Positions 50,614 through 58,188 of a stretch of DNA of 64,000 nt are shown here, in pieces. The DNA lies in the NCBI GenBank assembly GCA_965276955.1, contig CBDIBP010000041.1:86431-150430 (forward strand), written 5' to 3'. The DNA comes from JABDEZ01 sp965276955. GTDB lineage: Bacteria; Bacteroidota; Bacteroidia; Chitinophagales; Chitinophagaceae. The translations under genes and the position numbers were made by a program. Below the pieces are notes generated by a model that saw only the letters and a program-made list of their open reading frames with translations, did no database searches and was not told where the DNA came from. Position 1 is the stretch's first letter, and each line of letters opens with the position of its first letter.

Positions 50614-50803
50614 ATGTGTTTGGTGTCAGGGGTGTCAGCGGCTCTTGCCCTGGGGTCACTTCTGGTCTTTCAGGTACTGCTGGTTTTTCTTCTGGTACAG
50701 GTCTTACCTCCGGCTGTTCTGGTTGTGCAGGTCGTTCTTCAGGTACTTGTGGTATCTCCGGCGTTCCGCCTGCTGATATCGGTTGTGCTGTTACGTTGTT
50801 CAT
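50612..50803 (-). CDS. short Pro/Glu-rich protein, unknown function
   Basis: 63 residues from the ATG at 50803; a longer frame from 50866 adds an unlikely leader. After MNNVTAQPISAGG the sequence is a repeated PE/PV pattern (PEERPAQPEQPEVRPVPEEKPAVPERPEVTPG), expected to be extended and disordered. No signal peptide or membrane segment. It may be a linker-like or spacer protein, or a chance open frame, since the composition is repetitive. Its stop overlaps the terminator of the neighbouring gene. Confidence 0.5.
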   Translation of the reverse strand: MNNVTAQPISAGGTPEIPQVPEERPAQPEQPEVRPVPEEKPAVPERPEVTPGQEPLTPLTPNT

Positions 50804-50990
50804 ATACTTGGTTTTAATAGAATGGTCGTAAAAACAATGCCATCCCCTTTTCACGAAGCAAACCATTCATCTGTTCTATATTTTGTATTAAAATATGTTG
50901 ATATGTTTTGTCAAGGTCATCAGTTGCCTGTTATATCTTTGCTTCAGCAATGGTCATAGCGTGTATTATCTCTGCACCATATTACTGACC

Positions 50991-51140
50991 AAAAATTTCC
51001 GGCGCCGGGAAGAACCGGAAATTTATCGGTAATAGCAGAAATTTTTTATTAGTTTATAAGTATTGCCCAGCGTGCATTTGCCTGGTTATTCCCTACAAAA
51101 TATACCGCTTTTTATTTTTTCAAGACAGAGCCGTAATTCC
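50991..51140 (+). repeat. dispersed repeat B, copy 2
   Basis: Matches 6171-6318 in order and spacing: GAACCGGAAATTTATCGGTAA, AAGTATTGCCCAGC, and ATACCGCTTTTTATTTTTT. It lies about 135 bp upstream of the next gene, the same orientation and similar distance as copy 1 to the helicase. Confidence 0.7.
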
Positions 51141-51275
51141 AGCAGTATACGGTCGGTTTCTTAGATGACATTAAAAATTGTTTTTATTCTTTAAGTTTAT
51201 CCAACTATTTTGTTAAATTAGCTGTCCTATATATTGTACCACATTTGCGGCACTGTCATATAAAAAAGTACAACT

Positions 51276-54164
51276 ATGAAAATCATTACACTACTGATAA
51301 GTTCACTGTTGTCGGTGTTCGTTTTTTCAACGGCACAGGCGCAGGTGTTACCGCCTGGCCAGCCAGAGCAAAGCCCTTGCGCTCCATTGTTGTTGTGCAG
51401 TAGTGGGTATACCACGGGTGGTTCTTACCAGGGTGTTAACCCACTCGCCGATTCGCTGCCGCCATCCTGTATACCAGGGCTCACTGCAGCAGTGTTCTGG
51501 CAGGTTACCATGGCCAGCAGTGGTGTGTTTGCGTTCACACTTACGCCCACCAATGCATGCGATGACTATGACTGGGCCGTATATAAAGTTACCAAGCCAA
51601 ACCTTCCCTGTCCGTACGATCTTTCGTCCGATTCTGTAGTGCGTTGTGATGCCAATGATATATATCATAGCCCAGGCGGACGAACAGGGCTGAGCAGTGC
51701 AGGCCCTCCCGGAGTGTATTCGCAGGGCGCAGGTGCAGGTCCTGCATTCCTGGTGCCTATCAATGTGCTTGCAGGAGAAACCTACCTTATTGTTATTAAT
51801 AACGCCGGCACTTATGGATGCCCTCCTGGTACTGTAGATGCCCCGGTCAATATCAGTTTCGACAGTTCCACAGCACTTTTTAGTGATACGTTACATCCTG
51901 CTATGGTGTCCATCACACCAAGTTGTGCGCAGAATGAGCAGGTGCTGGTGCATATGAACAAGCCTATCCTGTGTTCTTCCATAGCAGCAAATGGTTCTGA
52001 TTTTAGGATCAGTGGCGGTGCTACTGTTAGTTCTGAGTCAGGCATTGGTTGTGGTACCAATATCACCACACAAGATATATTGGTGAATTTTGCCAGTCCG
52101 CTTGCGGGTGGTACTTATACATTATATGTTCAGGTGGGTACCGATGGTAATAACCTGCTCGATGAGTGCGATTCTGCGGTCATAGAACCTGATTCATTGC
52201 AGTTCTATGTGAATCCTTACGTACCAGTTACTTATGAGAGAATTTTACCACCTACATGCAATGAGGTACGCTTTAAATTGAACGATCATGTCAATTGCGA
52301 TTCTATTGCTGTAAACGGGAGCGATTACTATATAAAAGGACCCCAGGGTGTAAGTGTTGTAGCAGCATATGGTGTAGGCTGCGATAGTACGAACTTTGTA
52401 GATACCGTGGTACTGCTGCTGGGCGCGCCCATACAGGCCGATGGTACATACTGGGTATATGCGCAGAACGGTACCGATGGCAATACCCAGGTAGATAGTT
52501 GTGGCATACACCAGCCACAGAAAGACAGTATCTCATTTGTTATCAATTCTTTTGATAGTTTAGTGAAAGTAACGCCCAATTATCAGGTACTTTGCCAGCC
52601 AGGCTACTTCCAGCTACATTCTACCAACACGGTCACCCCGCCCGATAGTCCGCTGGTATGCGGCACAGCAGGCCAGGTGTGCACAGGTGTCAATACCTAC
52701 TTTGCCGGTGGTAAAAGCAGGACCTCTAATGTCAACTCTATGTTCTATGGCTATGGCCAGTCACGTATGCAGTTCATATACACAGCAAAAGAGCTTGTAG
52801 ATATGGGGATGAGGCCAGGTGCTATACAAAACCTCGCATTCAATGTTCAGTCGCTAAATACAGGCGCCCTTACTTACAGCAACTTTACCGTGAAGATGGC
52901 ATGCGTAGCGGCCACTCAGCTCGATCATGCTTTTGTGCCCGGGCTGCCTATTGTTTATACCACACCTTCTTTCACCCCCGTATTGGGCTGGAATACCTTC
53001 CCGCTCAGCACACCATTCAATTGGGATGGCAGCACAGGGCTGGTCATAGAAGTGTGCGATAATAACAGTACCTCTTCTTACAATGCAGATAATATTGTAA
53101 GCAGCACCACTACATTCCCTTCAGTATATCATTTGTATACTTACAGCACCGCCGTCGATGGTTGTGGTATAGTATCAGGTACTGGTGTGAACACAGTGAA
53201 CAACTTTACTACACGGCCAAAGACAAGGTTCAATATCTGTCCTGCACCGGGTGGCGATGCCGCATTGATAACTACTCGTTGGGATCCATCGTCATATATC
53301 AGCAATGCCTTCGATGCTAACCCGCGCATATATGCATTGGCCACCACTTTATACACCGCAACAGTGGTAGATGGCAGCGGTTGCCCACACAGGGACACAG
53401 CGCACATCCAGGTATCTGTTAGGAACCCCACATTGATACCTAAGCAGGATACCGCTTTCTGTAAAGGCGATTCTCTATTCCTCATCGCAGGTGGCGGGGT
53501 TACCTACAAGTGGTCTTCCAATACCGTGGATAGTGTAAATTGCAGCACCTGTGCATCTACCTATTCTGTACCCGATACCAACACAAGGTTTAGTGTCATA
53601 ATTACTGACTACTTAAATTGTTCAGACACTTTATCTGATCTCATTACACTGCATCCATCACCAGTGGTAAGGGCATATCCTAAAGATACCACGGTGCTCT
53701 ACGGTTCATCTATAAGAATGTTGGCTACCGGCGCAAGTACTTACATCTGGTCACCATCCTACATGCTTTCTTATGCTTTTGAGTCGGGCCCTACCGGTAT
53801 ATTCACAGCCCCTGTGCACTTTATAGTTATTGGTACCGATACTAATGGCTGCCATAGCTACGATACTGCATATGTAGGCATCAAATACCGCACGCCAATA
53901 TTCGTTCCTTCAGCCTTCACCCCGAACGGCGATGGCAAGAACGATATGTTCCGGGTAGATGGTCTTACTGTTCAGAAGGTTATAGAGTTCCGGGTATTCA
54001 ACCGTTGGGGGCAACAAGTGTTTGCCGCTGAAGACAATGAAGGTTGGGATGGTAAGTTCAATGGCACGCCAGCAGATATAGGTTCTTACAAATACATGAT
54101 CCGCGTAGTATCGCCAGATGGCTACCTGCAGGAGTTCAAGGGCGATGTAACACTGATACGTTAA
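51276..54164 (+). CDS. T9SS type B secreted protein (gliding-motility-associated C-terminal domain)
   Basis: 962 residues. A signal peptide ends near STAQAQ. The body contains two tandem related Ig-like modules (about 215-315 and 325-425, each with a VNGSDF or VNGSDY motif and TLYVQVGTDGNN / WVYAQNGTDGNT). A further beta-rich stretch holds AGGKSRTSNVNSMFYGYGQSRMQF. PKD-like segments near 690-860 follow. The C-terminus is a CHU_C/type B sorting domain: FVPSAFTPNGDGKNDMFRVDGL, FNRWGQQVF, and SYKYMIRVVSPDG to the end. It should be exported by the type IX system and may serve in adhesion or gliding. Complete; no active-site motif seen. Confidence 0.9.
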   Translation: MKIITLLISSLLSVFVFSTAQAQVLPPGQPEQSPCAPLLLCSSGYTTGGSYQGVNPLADSLPPSCIPGLTAAVFWQVTMASSGVFAFTLTPTNACDDYDWAVYKVTKPNLPCPYDLSSDSVVRCDANDIYHSPGGRTGLSSAGPPGVYSQGAGAGPAFLVPINVLAGETYLIVINNAGTYGCPPGTVDAPVNISFDSSTALFSDTLHPAMVSITPSCAQNEQVLVHMNKPILCSSIAANGSDFRISGGATVSSESGIGCGTNITTQDILVNFASPLAGGTYTLYVQVGTDGNNLLDECDSAVIEPDSLQFYVNPYVPVTYERILPPTCNEVRFKLNDHVNCDSIAVNGSDYYIKGPQGVSVVAAYGVGCDSTNFVDTVVLLLGAPIQADGTYWVYAQNGTDGNTQVDSCGIHQPQKDSISFVINSFDSLVKVTPNYQVLCQPGYFQLHSTNTVTPPDSPLVCGTAGQVCTGVNTYFAGGKSRTSNVNSMFYGYGQSRMQFIYTAKELVDMGMRPGAIQNLAFNVQSLNTGALTYSNFTVKMACVAATQLDHAFVPGLPIVYTTPSFTPVLGWNTFPLSTPFNWDGSTGLVIEVCDNNSTSSYNADNIVSSTTTFPSVYHLYTYSTAVDGCGIVSGTGVNTVNNFTTRPKTRFNICPAPGGDAALITTRWDPSSYISNAFDANPRIYALATTLYTATVVDGSGCPHRDTAHIQVSVRNPTLIPKQDTAFCKGDSLFLIAGGGVTYKWSSNTVDSVNCSTCASTYSVPDTNTRFSVIITDYLNCSDTLSDLITLHPSPVVRAYPKDTTVLYGSSIRMLATGASTYIWSPSYMLSYAFESGPTGIFTAPVHFIVIGTDTNGCHSYDTAYVGIKYRTPIFVPSAFTPNGDGKNDMFRVDGLTVQKVIEFRVFNRWGQQVFAAEDNEGWDGKFNGTPADIGSYKYMIRVVSPDGYLQEFKGDVTLIR

Positions 54165-54188
54165 TGACCACGAATGATATAAATAAAA

Positions 54189-54215
54189 AAAACTCCCGGA
54201 GCTTCCGGGAGTTTT
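54189..54215. terminator. bidirectional intrinsic terminator
   Basis: AAAACTCCCGGA pairs with TCCGGGAGTTTT over a 3-base loop, perfect over 12 bp, with T or A runs on both sides. It separates the convergent T9SS type B and yjjG-like genes. Confidence 0.9.
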
Positions 54216-54225
54216 ATTTATTTAT

Positions 54226-54921
54226 TTATAAAATAGCTATAAGTTCTTGTAGCGACCGTACCTCGTAGGTTGGCAACCTATTGTGCGGTATGTTCTTCGG
54301 GTTGTAATAGGCAGTATCAAAACCGGCGTTGATGCCGCCCAGTATATCTATATCTATGGCATCGCCTACCATAAGGCTTTTATGGGCCAGTGCCCCCGAT
54401 GCTTTAAGAGCGTAGGCAAATATCTCAGCATGGGGTTTCATGCTATTGCTTTTTTCAGAGGTCACCACTTGGTCAAAGTAGCCTGTGATGCCTGAGTACT
54501 GCATCTTCAGCCATTGCGTTGTTTCAAAGCCATTGGTTATCAGGTGCAGTATGTAGCGGTCCTTGCAGTGGTCCAGCAGCTCTTTAGCGTAGGGTACAAG
54601 TATGCTGCAAGTGGGTAGTATCTCCATGTATGCAGTGCTTAGCTCGTGGGCTATAGCAGTGTCACCGATCTTAAAGTCTATGAGGGTGAGCCACATACGC
54701 TTCCATCTCAGTTCGTCACGCTTTATGAACCCATTCCTGAACCGCTCCCAAAGCTTGTCGTTATGTATCACATACTGCTCATAAAAGCGATCGAAGCTGT
54801 CTACTCCTTTGCTCTTCAGGTCATATTCATTATACAACTGCAAAAGGGTATGCTTCGAGTTCATATCAAAATCCCACAGTGTATGGTCCAGGTCGAAAAA
54901 AATGTGTTCGTACTTTTTCAT
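54226..54921 (-). CDS. YjjG-family noncanonical pyrimidine nucleotidase (HAD hydrolase)
   Basis: 231 residues from the ATG at 54921. HAD motif I is FFDLDHTLWDFD with nucleophile Asp, motif II LITNGFE, then Lys in EKSNSMKPHAEIF, and motif IV VGDAIDIDILGG. The FDLDHTLWDF start and cap region fit YjjG, a nucleotidase that removes noncanonical pyrimidine nucleotides. It is closely preceded by rpoZ and bamD on the same strand, but a terminator stands between. Exact substrate inferred from family. Confidence 0.85.
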   Translation of the reverse strand: MKKYEHIFFDLDHTLWDFDMNSKHTLLQLYNEYDLKSKGVDSFDRFYEQYVIHNDKLWERFRNGFIKRDELRWKRMWLTLIDFKIGDTAIAHELSTAYMEILPTCSILVPYAKELLDHCKDRYILHLITNGFETTQWLKMQYSGITGYFDQVVTSEKSNSMKPHAEIFAYALKASGALAHKSLMVGDAIDIDILGGINAGFDTAYYNPKNIPHNRLPTYEVRSLQELIAIL

Positions 54922-54972
54922 CTGTTGCATGTTACAAGAGTATACTGTGGGCCATTACAGGTGGTAAATAAT

Positions 54973-55007
54973 AAAAAGAGCTATCCCGTTTAGGGACAGC
55001 TCTTTTT
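54973..55007 (-). terminator. intrinsic terminator after rpoZ
   Basis: AAAAAGAGCTATCCC pairs with GGGACAGCTCTTTTT (one mismatch) over a short loop, with T runs. It lies 16 bases past the rpoZ stop. Confidence 0.85.
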
Positions 55008-55022
55008 ATAAGTATAGAAAAA

Positions 55023-55343
55023 TTATTTCTTACGGTAGTAAATCTTGTCGTCAAAGAACTCATTTACAGCTTGCAGGGCAGGGTTTGCCATGCGCTCGTA
55101 CATACGCGATATCTCTATCTGCTCTTTGTTCTCATGTATCTCTTCCAGGTTGTCGCCATGCACTGTGAACTCATCGAGTTTGCGGTGCAGTTCTTCCTTC
55201 ATAGTAACAGCAAGCTGGCTGGCACGGCGGGATATGACCGTGATAGACTCATACAGGTTGCCTGTTCTATTTTTAAGCATGATCACGTCGCGTGTTTCCA
55301 CCAACGGATTTACTGATGATAAAGACCTTTTACTTGTGCTCAT
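55023..55343 (-). CDS. rpoZ: DNA-directed RNA polymerase omega subunit (Rpb6-like)
   Basis: 106 residues. The core VETRDVIMLKNRTGNLYESITVISRRASQLAVTMKEELHRKL matches the Rpb6/omega family, including the conserved RASQLA-type segment. It aids assembly of the RNA polymerase beta prime subunit. Longer than E. coli omega at the C-terminus, as is usual in Bacteroidota. It overlaps bamD by 14 bases and is followed by a terminator, so the two genes form an operon. Confidence 0.85.
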   Translation of the reverse strand: MSTSKRSLSSVNPLVETRDVIMLKNRTGNLYESITVISRRASQLAVTMKEELHRKLDEFTVHGDNLEEIHENKEQIEISRMYERMANPALQAVNEFFDDKIYYRKK

Positions 55344-56142
55344 TTCTTAATTTTTTTACGTTTACTTCGGCTAATGAATAGTACTGCTGCGCATCGGCAA
55401 GATATGGTGATTGCGGGTAGGCATCTTTCATCTCCTGGTATGCACTGATGGTATTTGCATAACGTTCCTCCTGCTTGTCTGGTATGCTGGCATACGCAAA
55501 CTTGTAGAGAGACTTTATGGTCATATAAAGATAAAGGTCGTTGGCTTTAGACTCCGGATAATTGTGCATCACACTGCGATAGGCAATGCTTGCAGCTTTG
55601 AACTGGCTGATGTTATAATATAGCTTCGCTGCATCAGAAGCTTTTGTTTCCAGTTTTACATCACACTTGGCTATATATCCGTTGGCCTCAGATACATATT
55701 TAGACTTAGGATGCACATTTATAAAAGACTGCAGTGCTTCTTCTGCCTTAATAGTATTGGTCTGGTCGAGCGCATACTTGGGTGAGTATTTGAAAAGACT
55801 TACACCATGCATGTATTCACACTCTTCTGCATCCTTACTATTAGGGAAATAATCAACAAAGTTCTTAAAGTGATAAGAGGCCTCAAGATACTCCTTCATG
55901 TAGAAGTAGCTATAGGAGTAGCGATAGTATAGCTGCTCGTAGTTCCTGGTGTTCTTCATTACACCCAGCAACCCACCATACAGTTCGTTGGCGCGTTGGT
56001 ATTGGTGTTTATCATAGTATTCATTAGCCTTGGTCAACTTTAGGTTGACATCACTGCTTTTCTGGATCTTTTGAAAATCACCACAGGAGGCCATTATAAA
56101 TAGGCCGAGGCAAAGGCATAAAAACTGAATACGTGCTAACAT
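55330..56142 (-). CDS. bamD: outer-membrane protein assembly factor BamD
   Basis: 270 residues from the ATG at 56142. A lipoprotein signal ends at FIMASC (lipid Cys about 20). TPR-like helical repeats run through the protein: ANEYYDKHQYQRANELYGGLL, SYFYMKEYLEASYHFKNFVDYFPNSKDAEECEYM and QSFINVHPKSKYVSEANGYIAKC. It is part of the BAM complex that inserts beta-barrel proteins in the outer membrane. The upstream region is shared divergently with mraZ. Confidence 0.9.
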   Translation of the reverse strand: MLARIQFLCLCLGLFIMASCGDFQKIQKSSDVNLKLTKANEYYDKHQYQRANELYGGLLGVMKNTRNYEQLYYRYSYSYFYMKEYLEASYHFKNFVDYFPNSKDAEECEYMHGVSLFKYSPKYALDQTNTIKAEEALQSFINVHPKSKYVSEANGYIAKCDVKLETKASDAAKLYYNISQFKAASIAYRSVMHNYPESKANDLYLYMTIKSLYKFAYASIPDKQEERYANTISAYQEMKDAYPQSPYLADAQQYYSLAEVNVKKLRNEHK

Positions 56143-56243
56143 ATTGGGGAGCAAATATACTGATTTTCACCAGCAAACCGCCATATGCTCCGCAAATCTG
56201 TGTTAAAACATGTTACATATCGCCATAAAGCTACATCCACAGC

Positions 56244-56355
56244 TTATCCACACTTATTTCACACGTTATGCACGTGGTTTTTGACAATTTCATGAAAAAA
56301 CAACCCCTAATGCTTGCTGGGCAAAGTTTACAGGCCTTTATGATTGTGTGGATAA
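56244..56355. promoter_or_regulatory. pair of perfect DnaA boxes upstream of mraZ
   Basis: TTATCCACA at 56244-56252 and its reverse complement TGTGGATAA at 56347-56355, both exact matches to TTATNCACA. A near-match TTATGCACG lies at 56266-56274. Confidence 0.6.
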
Positions 56356-56384
56356 ATATGAAGCAAGTTTTATGTGTCGAATAG

Positions 56385-56419
56385 TGGGAAAATGTGTTAC
56401 TTTGTGGTACTTTCTGTAA
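56385..56419 (+). promoter_or_regulatory. candidate MraZ operator
   Basis: TGGGA, TGTTA, TGGTA and TGTAA at 56385, 56395, 56405 and 56415, exactly 10 bp apart with 5-bp spacers, just before mraZ. MraZ is known to bind such phased TGGGN repeats upstream of its own gene. Confidence 0.6.
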
Positions 56420-56428
56420 ATGTTGTAT

Positions 56429-56896
56429 ATGACAAGCTTTTTTGGAGAATACGAAGTAGCAATTGACGCCAAGGGGCGTTTTCTGCTGCCGTCGGGTTTC
56501 CGCAAGCAGCTGCCCGAGGGCGCTGCTGAAAGCTTTGTGGTGAACAGGGGGTTTGAGAATTGTCTTACTATGTACACAAGGGCAAGCTGGGATGCACTTA
56601 CAGAGAAAATAAACAAGTACAACGATTTCAATCCCAAAGTAAGAGAGTTCAAAAGGGTGTTCCTCAATGGGGCTACCATTATAGAATTGGATAGTGCCGG
56701 GCGGTTATTGCTACCCAAAGGGTTGCAGATACATGCAGGCATCAGTAAGGATGTGGTGTTTTCGGCGCAAGGCAATAAAGTGGAGTTGTGGGACAAAGAT
56801 ACGTATTATGAATACATGCGCAGCAAGGCTGCAGGCTTTAGTGACTTGGCTGCTGAGGTGGCAGGTGGCGATTTTTTAAACCCATTTGATAATTAA
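56429..56896 (+). CDS. mraZ: division/cell-wall cluster transcriptional repressor MraZ
   Basis: 155 residues from the ATG at 56429, in keeping with the family's MTxFxGEY start; an in-frame ATG 9 bases earlier is less likely. Two AbrB-like half-domains: GEYEVAIDAKGRFLLPSGFRKQL (5-27) and IIELDSAGRLLLPKGLQIHAGISKDVVFSAQGNKVELWDK. It forms a ring-shaped oligomer and binds DNA upstream of itself. It is first in the dcw cluster, overlapping the rsmH leader region. Confidence 0.96.
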   Translation: MTSFFGEYEVAIDAKGRFLLPSGFRKQLPEGAAESFVVNRGFENCLTMYTRASWDALTEKINKYNDFNPKVREFKRVFLNGATIIELDSAGRLLLPKGLQIHAGISKDVVFSAQGNKVELWDKDTYYEYMRSKAAGFSDLAAEVAGGDFLNPFDN

Positions 56897-56900
56897 TATA

Positions 56901-57800
56901 ATGGGCGCACCCACTTTTTACCACACAACAGTTCTTTTAAAGGAAGCAGTAGATGGATTGGCGATAAAGAAAGATGGTATTTATGTAGATGCCACATTTG
57001 GCGGAGGCGGACACAGCAGGGCCATCCTGGAGCAACTGGGTGAAAATGGAAGGTTGATAGCTTTTGATCAGGACGCAGATGCCTGGAAGAACAAACCGGA
57101 AGATAGCCGGTTGATACCGGTGACCGAAAACTTTAAATATATGCATCGCTTTTTGCGGCTGCACGGACATAAAGAAGTAGATGGGATATTAGCGGACCTG
57201 GGTGTAAGTTCTTTTCAATTTGATACAGCAGAGCGTGGTTTTTCCATCAGGTACGATGGCCCGCTGGATATGCGGATGGATAAAAGGCAGGAGCTGACAG
57301 CAGAGGTGATATTGAGAACATATAACGAGGCACAGCTGCTGCACATATTTGAGACGTATGGAGAAGTGCGCAATGCCCGGCAACTGGCAAAGCATATAGT
57401 AACAGGCCGCAAGGGGCAGGCTATAAAAAGCATAGATGGACTAAAGGCCCTGATAGCGCCGGTAATGAAGGGGAACCCTAACCGCTACCTGGCGCAACTG
57501 TTCCAGGCGCTAAGGATAGAGGTGAACAACGAAATGGGCGTGCTGAATGAATGGCTACAGCAGGTAGAAAAGAGTTTGAAACCTGGTGGAAGATTAAGTG
57601 TTATTTCATTTCACTCCCTGGAAGACAGGATGGTGAAACAATATATAAAAAATGGGTTGCGAAATGAGGATGCTATAATGCAGGAGAAATGGACCCTGAA
57701 AGCCATTACCCCCAAACCAATAGAACCCACAGAGGAAGAAATAAAAAGAAATCCTCGGAGCAGAAGCGCCCGGTTAAGAATAGCAGAGAAGATAGTATAA
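56901..57800 (+). CDS. rsmH: 16S rRNA (cytosine(1402)-N4)-methyltransferase
   Basis: 299 residues from the ATG at 56901, just after mraZ; an in-frame ATG at 56886 overlaps mraZ. HTTVLLKEAVDGL opens the protein, followed by DATFGGGGHSRAIL (SAM motif), DQDADAW, LADLGVSSFQFDTAERGFSIRYDGPLDMRMD and the C-terminal PGGRLSVISFHSLEDRMVKQYIK. It methylates C1402 of 16S rRNA. Normal length. 4 bp before the next gene. Confidence 0.97.
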   Translation: MGAPTFYHTTVLLKEAVDGLAIKKDGIYVDATFGGGGHSRAILEQLGENGRLIAFDQDADAWKNKPEDSRLIPVTENFKYMHRFLRLHGHKEVDGILADLGVSSFQFDTAERGFSIRYDGPLDMRMDKRQELTAEVILRTYNEAQLLHIFETYGEVRNARQLAKHIVTGRKGQAIKSIDGLKALIAPVMKGNPNRYLAQLFQALRIEVNNEMGVLNEWLQQVEKSLKPGGRLSVISFHSLEDRMVKQYIKNGLRNEDAIMQEKWTLKAITPKPIEPTEEEIKRNPRSRSARLRIAEKIV

Positions 57801-57804
57801 AGAG

Positions 57805-58170
57805 ATGGCAGAGAAAGAAAAGGTACCACAAGCACAACTGACCCCCGCACAACATGTGCGGAACGACTGGGGCAGGCTGCTGGATAAAATGTCTTATAAG
57901 GCCGTGGTGAGTAACCTCCCATACCTGGCCTTTGCATCGCTGCTGTGTGTGTTCTACATCACCAACAACCACCATGCATTAGAGATGCAGCGGGTGCTGA
58001 ATAATGAGAATAAAACGCTGAAAGAACTACGCTGGAAGTACATGGATATGAAGGTGCAGTTGCTGAACGCGAAAATGGAAAGCCAGGTGATAAGAACGGC
58101 AGGTATATATGGTTTGAAGCCCTTGATGATGCCGGCTTATAAAGTAGATGCAGATACCAGTTTGAAATAA
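57805..58170 (+). CDS. ftsL: FtsL-like cell-division protein
   Basis: 121 residues. One transmembrane helix (about 36-53, VSNLPYLAFASLLCVFYI) is followed by a coiled-coil-like heptad region (NENKTLKELRWKYMDMKVQLLNAKMESQVI). Bitopic topology, size and place between rsmH and the PBP gene match FtsL, which forms a complex with FtsB and FtsQ at the septum. FtsL proteins are poorly conserved, so the call rests mostly on context and topology. Confidence 0.75.
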   Translation: MAEKEKVPQAQLTPAQHVRNDWGRLLDKMSYKAVVSNLPYLAFASLLCVFYITNNHHALEMQRVLNNENKTLKELRWKYMDMKVQLLNAKMESQVIRTAGIYGLKPLMMPAYKVDADTSLK

Positions 58171-58188
58171 GCAATAGCTATACAATAA

